A DNA stretch of 64,000 bases from Muricea muricata (Eukaryota > Cnidaria > Anthozoa > Malacalcyonacea > Plexauridae). The stretch lies in the NCBI GenBank assembly GCA_963855995.1, contig OY979728.1, forward strand, positions 7,117,330 to 7,181,329, given 5' to 3'. Below the pieces are notes generated by a model. It was given only the letters and a program-made list of their open reading frames with translations. It was not told the DNA's origin and ran no database searches. Both the position numbers and the translations under genes were made by a program. Shown piece after piece: positions 1 through 10,542 of the stretch. Position 1 is the first letter of the stretch. Every line of letters starts with the position of its first letter.

Positions 1-978
1 AAGCGCATTGATGTACTGCAATCACGGACCTAAAAGAGACCTTCTAAATGGAAATTGCAGAACTTAGCAAGTCAAGAATCATGTTTTCGGCGCTCAAAGC
101 ATCGAGATGAGCGAAATAACATGTTGAAATGAGAAACCTATAACTTGCTTGTAATTTGAAAAGAAACGATCTTAGAACCATTAAAATCGCGTTTTAAGCG
201 TTCTAGAGGCGATTTGAGCGTAAAACATGCTCAAATCACCAACTAAAAATTGCCGTCTTAAATTGATCACGGCCCCGTTTTTGAGCTTAAAATGGTGTTT
301 TCAGTGCTAAAGTGAACGAGTTAAGGGCAATGATGTACTGCATTCACAAACCTAAAAGAGACCCTCTAAATAGAAATTGCACAACTTAGCAAGTCGGGAG
401 TCATGTTTTCGGCGCTCAAACCATCGAGATGAGCGAAATAACATGTTGAAATGAGAAACCTATAACTTGCTTGTAATTTGAAAAGAAACGATCTTAGAAC
501 CAATAAAATCGCGTTTAAAGCGTTCTAGAGGCGATTTGAGCGTAAAAACATGCTCACATCACCAACTAAAAATTGCCGTTTTAAATTGATAAGGACGACG
601 TTTTAGAGCTTAAAATGGTTTTTTCAGTGCTAAAGTGAACGAGTTGAGCGCAATGATGTACTGCAATCACGGACCTAAAAGAGACCTTCTAAATGGAAAA
701 TGCACAACTAAGCAAGTCGGGAATCATGTTTTCGGCGCTCAAACCATCGAGATGAGCGAAATGACATGTTGAAATGAGAAACCTATAACTTGCTCGTAAA
801 CTGAAAAGAAACGATCTTAGAACAATCAAAACCGCGTTTTAAGCGTTTTAGAAGCGATTTGAGCGTAAAAACATGCTCAAATCACCGACTAAAAATTGCC
901 GTCTTAAATTGATCACGGCCCCGTTTTAATGCTTAAAATGATGTTTTCAGTGCTAAAGTGAGCGCGTTGAGCGCAATG

Positions 979-1088
979 ATGTACTGCAATCACGGACCTA
1001 AAAGAGACCTTCTAAATGGAAATTACACATTTTAGCAAGTCGGGAATCTTGTTTTCGGCCCTCAAACCATTGAGATGAGCGAAATAAC
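979..1088 (+). repeat. Subunit A of the monomer (~110 bp)
   Basis: This is the first of three related subunits. Its head is ATG-TACTGCAATCAC followed by ACCTAAAAGAGACC, comparable with the heads of B and C. Its tail has GTTTTCGG, then CTCAAACCAT, then GATGAGCGAAATAAC, matching the GTTTT...TGAGCG...AA pattern of the other two. The middle (GGAAA onward) is the variable part. Four recurrent versions are visible across the array: GGAAAATGCACAACTAAGC, GGAAATTGCAGAACTTAGC, GGAAATTGCACATTTTAGC and AGAAATTCCACAACTTAGC. The first three are widespread; the last is tied to a downstream run of six T in place of TGTTTT. Confidence 0.8.
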
Positions 1089-1195
1089 ATGTTGAAATGA
1101 GAAACCTATAACTTGCAGGTAAACTGAAAAGAAACGATCTTAGAACAATCAAAATCGCGTTTTAAGCGTTCTAGAAGCGATTTGAGCGTAAAAAC
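1089..1195 (+). repeat. Subunit B of the monomer (~107 bp)
   Basis: This is the second subunit. It opens ATGTTGAAATGAGAAACCTA, which aligns with the C opening ATGCTCAAATCACCAACTA. It ends CGCGTTTTAAGCGTT...GATTTGAGCGTAAAAAC, the same tail pattern as A and C. It carries the TTCTAGAA palindrome. Recurrent variants lie after CCTATAACTT: GCTTGTAAACTGAAAAG, ACTTGTAAGCTGAAAAT, GCTTGTAATTTGAAAAG, GCAGGTAAACTGAAAAG, and a rarer GCTTGTAACTGGGGTAG found near 51261, 53521 and 63851. Confidence 0.8.
1152..1183. other. Inverted repeat around TTCTAGAA in subunit B
   Basis: AAATCGC at 1152-1158 is the exact reverse complement of GCGATTT at 1177-1183, and the 18-base loop between them ends with the 8 bp palindrome TTCTAGAA (1169-1176). 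The element recurs in most monomers that have the AAAATCGCG form. Monomers with AAAATCCCG lose one arm match, and those with GCGATCT lose another. It could extrude or fold in a transcript; there is no direct evidence that it does. Confidence 0.6.
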
Positions 1196-1206
1196 ATGCT
1201 CAAATC
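1179..1206. other. 9 bp inverted repeat at the B/C boundary
   Basis: GATTTGAGC at 1179-1187 and GCTCAAATC at 1198-1206 are perfect reverse complements around a 10-base loop, GTAAAAACAT. The left arm overlaps the right arm of the preceding inverted repeat, so the two stems compete for bases 1179-1183. Monomers with GATTTAAGC and GCTCAAACC have two substitutions that weaken the stem, and the ACATTCGCTAATCACG class lacks the right arm. The perfect form is common across the window. Confidence 0.65.
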
Positions 1207-1301
1207 ACCAACTAAAAATTGCCGTCTTAAATTGATCACGGCCCCGTTTTTGAGCTTAAAATGGTGTTTTTAGTGCTAAAGTGAACGAGTTAAGCGCATT
1301 G
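1196..1301 (+). repeat. Subunit C of the monomer (~106 bp)
   Basis: This is the third subunit. Head ATGCTCAAATCACCAACTAA aligns with the B head, and tail TGGTGTTTT-AGTGCTAAAGTGAACGAGTT-AGCGCA aligns with the B tail. It is the most variable subunit, with at least four classes in the window: AAATTGATCACGGCCCC; AAATCGATAAGGACGACG (or AAGCACGACG); TATATCGATCACGGCCCC, usually preceded by GATCTGAGCGTCAAAAC; and a class beginning ACATTCGCTAATCACG followed by TTAGATCGATCACGG. The last two usually carry a HindIII site in TTTAAAGCTT. Classes occur in fixed orders and so define the higher-order repeats. Confidence 0.8.
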
Positions 1302-2428
1302 ATGTACTGCAATCACGGACCTAAAAGAGACCTTCTAAATGGAAATTGCAGAACTTAGCAAGTCAAGAATCATGTTTTCGGCGCTCAAAGCATCGAGATG
1401 AGCGAAATAACATGTTGAAATGAGAAACCTATAACTTGCTTGTAATTTGAAAAGAAACGATCTTAGAACCATTAAAATCGCGTTTTAAGCGTTCTAGAGG
1501 CGATTTGAGCGTAAAACATGCTCAAATCACCAAGTAAAAATTGCCGTCTTAAATTGATCACGGCCCCGTTTTTGAGCTTAAAATGGTGTTTTTAGTGCTA
1601 AAGTGAACGAGTTAAGCGCATTGATGTACTGCAATCACGGACCTAAAAGAGACCTTCTAAATGGAAATTGCAGAACTTAGCAAGTCAAGAATCATGTTTT
1701 CGGCGCTCAAAGCATCGAGATGAGCGAAATAACATGTTGAAATGAGAAACCTATAACTTGCTTGTAATTTGAAAAGAAACGATCTTAGAACCATTAAAAT
1801 CGCGTTTTAAGCGTTCTAGAGGCGATTTGAGCGTAAAACATGCTCAAATCACCAACTAAAAATTGCCGTCTTAAATTGATCACGGCCCCGTTTTTGAGCT
1901 TAAAATGGTGTTTTCAGTGCTTAAGTGAACGAGTTAAGGGCAATGATGTACTGCATTCACAAACCTAAAAGAGACCCTCTAAATAGAAATTGCACAACTT
2001 AGCAAGTCGGGAGTCATGTTTTCGGCGCTCAAACCATCGAGATGAGCGAAATAACATGTTGAAATGAGAAACCTATAACTTGCTTGTAATTTGAAAAGAA
2101 ACGATCTTAGAACCATTAAAATCGCGTTTTAAGCGTTCTAGAGGCGATTTGAGCGTAAAAACATGCTCACATCACCAACTAAAAATTGCCGTTTTAAATT
2201 GATAAGGACGACGTTTTAGAGCTTAAAATGGTTTTTTCAGTGCTAAAGTGAACGAGTTGAGCGCAATGATGTACTGCAATCACGGACCTAAAAGAGACCT
2301 TCTAAATGGAAAATGCACAACTAAGCAAGTCGGGAATCATGTTTTCGGCGCTCAAACCATCGAGATGAGCGAAATGACATGTTGAAATGAGAAACCTATA
2401 ACTTGCTCGTAAACTGAAAAGAAACGAT

Positions 2429-4081
2429 CTTAGAACCTTTAACATCGCGTTTTAAGCGTTCTAGAAGCGATCTGAGCCTCAAAACATGCTCAAATCACCA
2501 ACTGAAAATTGCCGTCTTATATCGATCACGGCCCCGTTTTAAAGCTTAAAATGATGTTTTCAGTGCTAAAGTGAACGCGTTGAGCGCAATGATGTACTGC
2601 AATCACGGACCTAAAAGAGACCTTCTAAATGGAAATTTCACATTTTAGCAAGTCGGGAATCTTTTTTTCGGCGCTCAAACCATTGAGATGAGCGAAATAA
2701 CATGTTGAAATGAGAAACCTATAACTTGCAGGTAAACTGAAAAGAAACGATCTTAGAACAATGAAAATCGCGTTTTAAGCGTTCTAGAAGCGATCTGAGC
2801 CTCAAAACATGCTCAAATCACCAACTGAAAATTGCCGTCTTATATCGATCACGGCCCCGTTTTAAAGCTTAAAATGGTGTTTTTAGTGCTAAAGTGAACG
2901 AGTTGAGCGCAATGATGTACTGCAATCACGGACCTAAAAGAGACCCTCTAAATAGAAATTGCACAACTTAGCAAGTCGGGAGTCATGTTTTCGGCGCTCA
3001 AACCATCGAGATGAGCGAAATAACATGTTGAAATGAGAAACCTATAACTTACTTGTAAGCTGAAAATAAACGATCTTAGAACCTTCAAAATCCCGTTTTA
3101 AGCGTTCTAGAAGCGATTTAAGCGTAAAAACATGCTCAAACCACCAACTAAAAATTGCCGTCTTAAATCGATAAGCACGACGTTTTAGAGCTTAAAATGG
3201 TGTTTTCAGTGCTAAAGTGAACGAGTTAAGCGCAATGACGTACTGCAATCACGGACCTAAAAGAGACCTTCTAAATGGAAAATGCACAACTAAGCAAGTC
3301 GGGAATCATGTTTTCGGCGCTCAAACCATCGAGATGAGCGAAATAACATGTTGAAATGAGAAACCTATAACTTGCTTGTAAACTGAAAAGAAACGATCTT
3401 AGAACCATCAACATCGCGTTTTAAGCGTTCTACAAGCGATTTGAGCGTAAAAACATTCGCTAATCACGAACTAAAATCTGCCGTCTTAGATCGATCACGG
3501 CCCCGTTTTAAAGCTTAAAATGATGTTTTCAGTGCTAAAGTGAACGCGTTGAGCGCAATGATGTACTGCAATCACGGACCTAAAAGAGACCTTCTAAATA
3601 GAAATTCCACAACTTAGCAAGTCGGGAATCATTTTTTCGGCGCTCAAACCATCGAGATGAGCGAAAAAACATGTTGAAATGAGAAACGTATAACTTGCTT
3701 GTAAACTGAAAAGAAACGATATTAGAACAATCAAAATCGCGTTTTAAGCGTTCTAGAAGCGATTTGAGCGTAAAAACATGCTCAAATCACCAACTAAAAA
3801 TTGCTGTCTTAAATTGATCACGGCCCCGTTTTAGAGCTTAAAATGGTGTTTTCAGTGCTAAAGTGAACGAATTAAGCGCAACGATGTACTCCAATCACCG
3901 ACCTAAAAGAGACCTTCTAAATGGAAATTGCAGAACTTAGCAAGTCAAGAATCATGTTTTCGGCGCTCAAAGCATCGAGATGAGCGAAATAACATGTTGA
4001 AATGAGAAACCTATAACTTGCTTGTAATTTGAAAAGAAACGATCTTAGAACCATTAAAATCGCGTTTTAAGCGTTCTATAG
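2429..4081. repeat. Mixed monomers between HOR blocks
   Basis: About five monomers of different classes lie here. Two neighbouring monomers share a rare GATCTGAGCCTCAAAAC sequence (about 2467 and 2790), a one-monomer duplication. The monomer near 3667 has GCGAAAAAACATG with GAAACGTATAAC and GATATTAG, a combination seen again near 25025, 28895, 33785 and 46700, so this monomer type is shared with the middle of the window. Nothing other than satellite is present. Confidence 0.7.
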
Positions 4082-7000
4082 GCGATTTGAGCGTAAAAAC
4101 ATGCTCAAATCACCAACTAAAAATTGCCGTCTTAAATCGATAAGGACGACGTTTTAGAGCTTAAAATGGTGTTTTCAGTGCTAAAGTGAACGAGTTGAGC
4201 GCAATGATGTACTGCAATCACGGACCTAAAAGAGACCTTCTAAATGGAAAATGCACAACTAAGAGGGTCGGGAATCATGTTTTCGGCGCTCAAACTATCG
4301 AGATGAGCGAAATAACATGTTGAAATGAGAAACCTATAACTTGCTTGTAAACTGAAAAGAAACGATCTTAGAACCTTTAACATCGCGTTTTAAGCGTTCT
4401 AGAAGCGATCTGAGCGTCAAAACATGCTCAAATCACTAACTGAAAATTGCCGTCTTATATCGATCACGGCCCCGTTTTAAAGCTTAAAATGGTGTTTTCA
4501 GTGCTAAAGTGAACGCGTTGAGCACAATGATGTACTGCAATCACGGACCTAAAAGAGACCTTCTAAATGGAAATTGCACATTTTAGCAAGTCGGGAATCT
4601 TGTTTTCGGCGCTCAAACCAATGAGATGAGCGAAATAACATGTTGAAATGAGAAACCTATAACTTGCTTGTAATTTGGGAAGAAACGATCTTAGAACCAT
4701 TAAAATCGCGTTTTAAGCGTTCTAGAGGCGATTTGAGCGTAAAAACATGCTCAAATCAATAACTAAAAATTGCCGTCTTAAATTGATCATGGCCCCGTTT
4801 TTGAGCTTAAAATGGTGTTTTTAGTGCTAAAGTGAACGAGTTGAGCGCAATGATGTAATGCAATCACGGACCTAAAAGAGACCTTCTAAATGGAAATTGC
4901 ACATTTTAGCAAGTCGGGAATCTTGTTTTCGGCGCTCAAACCATTGAGATGAGCGAAATAACATGTTGAAATGAGAAACCTATAACTTGCGGGTAAACTG
5001 AAAAGAAACGATCTTAGAACAATCAAAATCGCGTTTTAAGCGTTCTAGAAGCGATTTGAGCGTAAAAACATGCTCAAATCACCAACTAAAAATTGCCGTC
5101 TTAAATTGATCACGGCCACGTTTTTGAGCTTTAAATGGTGTTTTTAGTGCTAAAGTGAACGAGTTAAGCGCATTGATGTACTGCAATCACGGACCTAAAA
5201 GAAACCTTCTAAATGGAAATTGAAGAACTTAGCAAGTCAAGAATCATGTTTTCGGCGCTCAAAGCATCGAGATGAGCGAAATAACATGTTGAAATGAGAA
5301 ACCTATAACTTGCTTGTAAACTGAAAAGAAACGATCTTAGAACCTTTAACATCGCGTTTTAAGCGTTCTAGAAGCGATCTGAGCGTCAAAACATGCTCAA
5401 ATCACTAACTGAAAATTGCCGTCTTATATCGATCACGGCCCCGTTTTAAAGCTTAAAATGGTGTTTTCAGTGCTAAAGTGAACGCGTTGAGCACAATGAT
5501 ATACTGCAATCACGGACCTAAAAGAGACATTCTAAATAGAAATTGCACATTTTAGCAAGTCGGGAATCTTGTTTTCGGCGCTCAAACCATTGAGATGAGC
5601 GAAATAACATGTTGAAATGAGAAACTTATAACTTGCTTGTAAACTGAAAAGAAACGATCTTAGAAAAATCAAAATCGCGTTTTAAGCGTTCTAGAAGCGA
5701 TTTGAGCGTAAAAACATGCTCAAATCACCAACTAAAAATTGCCGTCTTAAATTGATCCCGGCCCCGTTTTTGAGCTTAAAATGGTGTTTTTAGTGCTAAA
5801 GTGAACGAGTTAAGCGCATTGATGTACTGCAATCACGGACCTAAATAAGACCTTCTAAATGGAAATTGAAGAACTTAGAAGGTCAAGAATCATGTTTTCG
5901 GCGCTCAAAGCATCGAGATGAGCGAAATAACATGTTGAAATGAGAAACCTATAAGTTGCTTGTAATTTGAAAAGAAACGATCTTAGAACCATTAAAATCG
6001 CGTTTTAAGCGTTCTAGAGGCGATTTGAGCGTAAAAACATGCTCAAATCACCAACTAAAAATTGCCGTCTTAAATTGATCACGGCCCCGTTTTTGATCTT
6101 AAAATGGTGTTTTTAGTGCTAAAGTGAACGAGTTGAGCGCAATGATGTACTGCAATCACGGACCTAAAAGAGACCTTCTAAATGGAAAATGCACAACTAA
6201 GCAAGTCGGGAATCATGTTTTCGGCGCTCAAACCATCGAGATGAGCGAAATAACATGTTGAAATGAGAAACCTATAACTTGCTTGTAAACTGAAAAGAAA
6301 CGATCTTGGAACCATCAACATCGCGTTTTAAGCGTTCTACAAGCGATTTGAGCGTAAAAACATTCGCTAATCACGAACTAAAATTTGCCGTCTTAGATCG
6401 ATCACAGCCCCGTTTTAAATATTAAAATGATGTTTTCAGTGCTAAAGTGAACGCGTTGAGCGCAATGATGTACTGCAATCACGGACCTAAAAGAGACCTT
6501 CTAAATGGAAATTCCACAACTTAGCAAGTCGGGAATCATTTTTTCGGCGCTCAAACCATCGAGATGAGCGAAATAACATGTTGAAATGAGAAACCTATAA
6601 CTTGCTTGTAAACTGAAAAGAAACGATCTTAGAAGAATCAAAATCGCGTTTTAAGCGTTCTAGAAGCGATTTGAGCGTAAAAACATGCTCAAATCACCAA
6701 CTAAAAATTGCTGTCTTAAATTGATCACGGCTCCGTTTTAGAGCTTAAAATGGTGTTTTCAGTGCTAAAGTGAACGAGTTAAGCGCAATGATGTACTCCA
6801 ATCACCGACCTAAAAGAGACCTTCTAAATGGAAATTGCAGAACTTAGCAGGTCAAGAATCATGTTTTCGGCGCTCAAAGCATCGAGATGAGCGAAATAAC
6901 ATGTTGAAATGAGAAACCTATAACTTGCTTGTAAACTGAAAAGAAACGATCTTAGAACAATCAAAATCGCGTTTTAAGCGTTCTAGAAGCGATTTGAGCG

Positions 7001-7311
7001 TAAAAACATGCTCAAATCACCAACTAAAAATTGCTGTCTTAAATTGATCACGGCTCCGTTTTAGAGCTTAAAATGGTGTTTTCAGTGCTAAAGTGAAAGA
7101 GTTAAGCGCAATGATGTACTCCAATCACCGACCTAAAAGAGACCTTCTAAATGGAAATTGCAGAACTTAGCAGGTCAAGAATCATGTTTTCGGCGCTCAA
7201 AGCATCGAGATGAGCGAAATAACATGTTGAAATGAGAAACCTATAACTTGCTTGTAAACTGAAAAGAAACGATCTTAGAACAATCAAAATCGCGTTTTAA
7301 GCGTTCTAGAA
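4082..7311. repeat. 10-mer higher-order repeat, copy 1 (3230 bp)
   Basis: Ten monomers here are followed immediately by a nearly identical copy. Diagnostic bases are AACTAAGAGGGTCGGG (about 4258), GATGTAATGCAATC (about 4853), GGCCACGTTTTTGAGCTTTAAATGG (about 5115), GCACAATGATATACTGC (5491) and GGAACCATCAAC (about 6308). Exact offset is 3230 bp, ten monomer lengths. The first mismatch to the left is at 4081 versus 7311 (G versus A). Confidence 0.9.
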
Positions 7312-10300
7312 GCGATTTGAGCGTAAAAACATGCTCAAATCACCAACTAAAAATTGCCGTCTTAAATCGATAAGGACGACGTTTTAGAGCTTAAAATGGT
7401 GTTTTCAGTGCTAAAGTGAACGAGTTGAGCGCAATGATGTACTGCAATCACGGACCTAAAAGAGACCTTCTAAATGGAAAATGCACAACTAAGAGGGTCG
7501 GGAATCATGTTTTCGGCGCTCAAACTATCGAGATGAGCGAAATAACATGTTGAAATGAGAAACCTATAACTTGCTTGTAAACTGAAAAGAAACGATCTTA
7601 GAACCTTTAACATCGCGTTTTAAGCGTTCTAGAAGCGATCTGAGCGTCAAAACATGCTCAAATCACTAACTGAAAATTGCCGTCTTATATCGATCACGGC
7701 CCCGTTTTAAAGCTTAAAATGGTGTTTTCAGTGCTAAAGTGAACGCGTTGAGCACAATGATGTACTGCAATCACGGACCTAAAAGAGACCTTCTAAATGG
7801 AAATTGCACATTTTAGCAAGTCGGGAATCTTGTTTTCGGCGCTCAAACCAATGAGATGAGCGAAATAACATGTTGAAATGAGAAACCTATAACTTGCTTG
7901 TAATTTGGGAAGAAACGATCTTAGAACCATTAAAATCGCGTTTTAAGCGTTCTAGAGGCGATTTGAGCGTAAAAACATGCTCAAATCAATAACTAAAAAT
8001 TGCCGTCTTAAATTGATCATGGCCCCGTTTTTGAGCTTAAAATGGTGTTTTTAGTGCTAAAGTGAACGAGTTGAGCGCAATGATGTAATGCAATCACGGA
8101 CCTAAAAGAGACCTTCTAAATGGAAATTGCACATTTTAGCAAGTCGGGAATCTTGTTTTCGGCGCTCAAACCATTGAGATGAGCGAAATAACATGTTGAA
8201 ATGAGAAACCTATAACTTGCGGGTAAACTGAAAAGAAACGATCTTAGAACAATCAAAATCGCGTTTTAAGCGTTCTAGAAGCGATTTGAGCGTAAAAACA
8301 TGCTCAAATCACCAACTAAAAATTGCCGTCTTAAATTGATCACGGCCACGTTTTTGAGCTTTAAATGGTGTTTTTAGTGCTAAAGTGAACGAGTTAAGCG
8401 CATTGATGTACTGCAATCACGGACCTAAAAGAAACCTTCTAAATGGAAATTGAAGAACTTAGCAAGTCAAGAATCATGTTTTCGGCGCTCAAAGCATCGA
8501 GATGAGCGAAATAACATGTTGAAATGAGAAACCTATAACTTGCTTGTAAACTGAAAAGAAACGATCTTAGAACCTTTAACATCGCGTTTTAAGCGTTCTA
8601 GAAGCGATCTGAGCGTCAAAACATGCTCAAATCACTAACTGAAAATTGCCGTCTTATATCGATCACGGCCCCCGTTTTAAAGCTTAAAATGGTGTTTTCA
8701 GTGCTAAAGTGAACGCGTTGAGCACAATGATATACTGCAATCACGGACCTAAAAGAGACATTCTAAATAGAAATTGCACATTTTAGCAAGTCGGGAATCT
8801 TGTTTTCGGCGCTCAAACCATTGAGATGAGCGAAATAACATGTTGAAATGAGAAACTTATAACTTGCTTGTAAACTGAAAAGAAACGATCTTAGAAAAAT
8901 CAAAATCGCGTTTTAAGCGTTCTAGAAGCGATTTGAGCGTAAAAACATGCTCAAATCACCAACTAAAAATTACCGTCTTAAATTGATCCCGGCCCCGTTT
9001 TTGAGCTTAAAATGGTGTTTTTAGTGCTAAAGTGAACGAGTTAAGCGCATTGATGTACTGCAATCACGGACCTAAATAAGACCTTCTAAATGGAAATTGA
9101 AGAACTTAGAAGGTCAAGAATCATGTTTTCGGCGCTCAAAGCATCGAGATGAGCGAAATAACATGTTGAAATGAGAAACCTATAAGTTGCTTGTAATTTG
9201 AAAAGAAACGATCTTAGAACCATTAAAATCGCGTTTTAAGCGTTCTAGAGGCGATTTGAGCGTAAAAACATGCTCAAATCACCAACTAAAAATTGCCGTC
9301 TTAAATTGATCACGGCCCCGTTTTTGATCTTAAAATGGTGTTTTTAGTGCTAAAGTGAACGAGTTGAGCGCAATGATGTACTGCAATCACGGACCTAAAA
9401 GAGACCTTCTAAATGGAAAATGCACAACTAAGCAAGTCGGGAATCATGTTTTCGGCGCTCAAACCATCGAGATGAGCGAAATAACATGTTGAAATGAGAA
9501 ACCTATAACTTGCTTGTAAACTGAAAAGAAACGATCTTGGAACCATCAACATCGCGTTTTAAGCGTTCTACAAGCGATTTGAGCGTAAAAACATTCGCTA
9601 ATCACGAACTAAAATTTGCCGTCTTAGATCGATCACAGCCCCGTTTTAAATATTAAAATGATGTTTTCAGTGCTAAAGTGAACGCGTTGAGCGCAATGAT
9701 GTACTGCAATCACGGACCTAAAAGAGACCTTCTAAATGGAAATTCCACAACTTAGCAAGTCGGGAATCATTTTTTCGGCGCTCAAACCATCGAGATGAGC
9801 GAAATAACATGTTGAAATGAGAAACCTATAACTTGCTTGTAAACTGAAAAGAAACGATCTTAGAAGAATCAAAATCGCGTTTTAAGCGTTCTAGAAGCGA
9901 TTTGAGCGTAAAAACATGCTCAAATCACCAACTAAAAATTGCTGTCTTAAATTGATCACGGCTCCGTTTTAGAGCTTAAAATGGTGTTTTCAGTGCTAAA
10001 GTGAACGAGTTAAGCGCAATGATGTACTCCAATCACCGACCTAAAAGAGACCTTCTAAATGGAAATTGCAGAACTTAGCAGGTCAAGAATCATGTTTTCG
10101 GCGCTCAAAGCATCGAGATGAGCGAAATAACATGTTGAAATGAGAAACCTATAACTTGCTTGTAAACTGAAAAGAAACGATCTTAGAACAATCAAAATCG
10201 CGTTTTAAGCGTTCTAGAAGCGATTTGAGCGTAAAAACATGCTCAAATCACCAACTAAAAATTGCTGTCTTAAATTGATCACGGCTCCGTTTTAGAGCTT

Positions 10301-10542
10301 AAAATGGTGTTTTCAGTGCTAAAGTGAAAGAGTTAAGCGCAATGATGTACTCCAATCACCGACCTAAAAGAGACCTTCTAAATGGAAATTGCAGAACTTA
10401 GCAGGTCAAGAATCATGTTTTCGGCGCTCAAAGCATCGAGATGAGCGAAATAACATGTTGAAATGAGAAACCTATAACTTGCTTGTAAACTGAAAAGAAA
10501 CGATCTTAGAACAATCAAAATCGCGTTTTAAGCGTTCTAGAA
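7312..10542. repeat. 10-mer higher-order repeat, copy 2 (3231 bp)
   Basis: This is a tandem copy of 4082-7311. I noticed only two differences over the copy: one extra C in a C run at about 8670 (making the offset 3231 bp downstream) and a G-to-A change near 8971. Identity continues another ~46 bases into the next unit, to about 10588. The last two monomers of each copy are themselves close duplicates, with GTGAAAGAG marking the last one (about 7096 and 10327). Such similarity implies a very recent exchange or an assembly duplication. Confidence 0.9.

Larger units (their letters stand above)
969..1291 (+). repeat. Representative 323 bp satellite monomer
   Basis: This monomer is used as the reference for describing internal structure. 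It starts at GAGCGCAATG and ends at ACGAGTT, just before the next copy at 1292. By hand count it holds 123 G+C (38%) and 15 CpG sites, against roughly 12 expected from its composition. It contains one TTCTAGAA palindrome (1169-1176, an XbaI site inside it) and one AACATGTT palindrome (1087-1094). Other monomers differ mainly in three places: the stretch after GGAAA in subunit A, the stretch after ACTT(G/A)C in subunit B, and the AAATTGATCACGG region of subunit C. Phase is arbitrary; I chose it for convenience. Confidence 0.95.
1..2428. repeat. 5-mer higher-order repeat (offset 1613 bp)
   Basis: Bases 1 to about 815 are repeated at 1614 to about 2428. Both copies carry the uncommon GTTAAGGGCAATG and GCATTCACAAACC in their second monomer (323 and 1936). 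The fourth monomer of copy 1 (969) is followed by a monomer at 1292 almost identical to the ones at 1 and 1614, so a single-monomer duplication is layered on the 5-mer. The match ends where copy 1 has GAACAATCAAAACCG and copy 2 has GAACCTTTAACATCG. Confidence 0.75.

Noticed and set aside
1159..1176. Three-unit heat shock element
   Set aside because: Only TTCTAGAA (two units) is present; the flanking AAGCG and GCGAT do not supply a third GAA or TTC in phase.
969..1291. CENP-B box
   Set aside because: I compared the TTCGGCGCTCAAA and GGCCCCGTTTTNGAGC regions with the NTTCGNNNNANNCGGGN pattern on both strands; neither fits.
8660..8680. Frameshift-like extra C as a functional difference
   Set aside because: It is a single-base change in a C run in non-coding satellite, equally explained by sequencing or assembly error.
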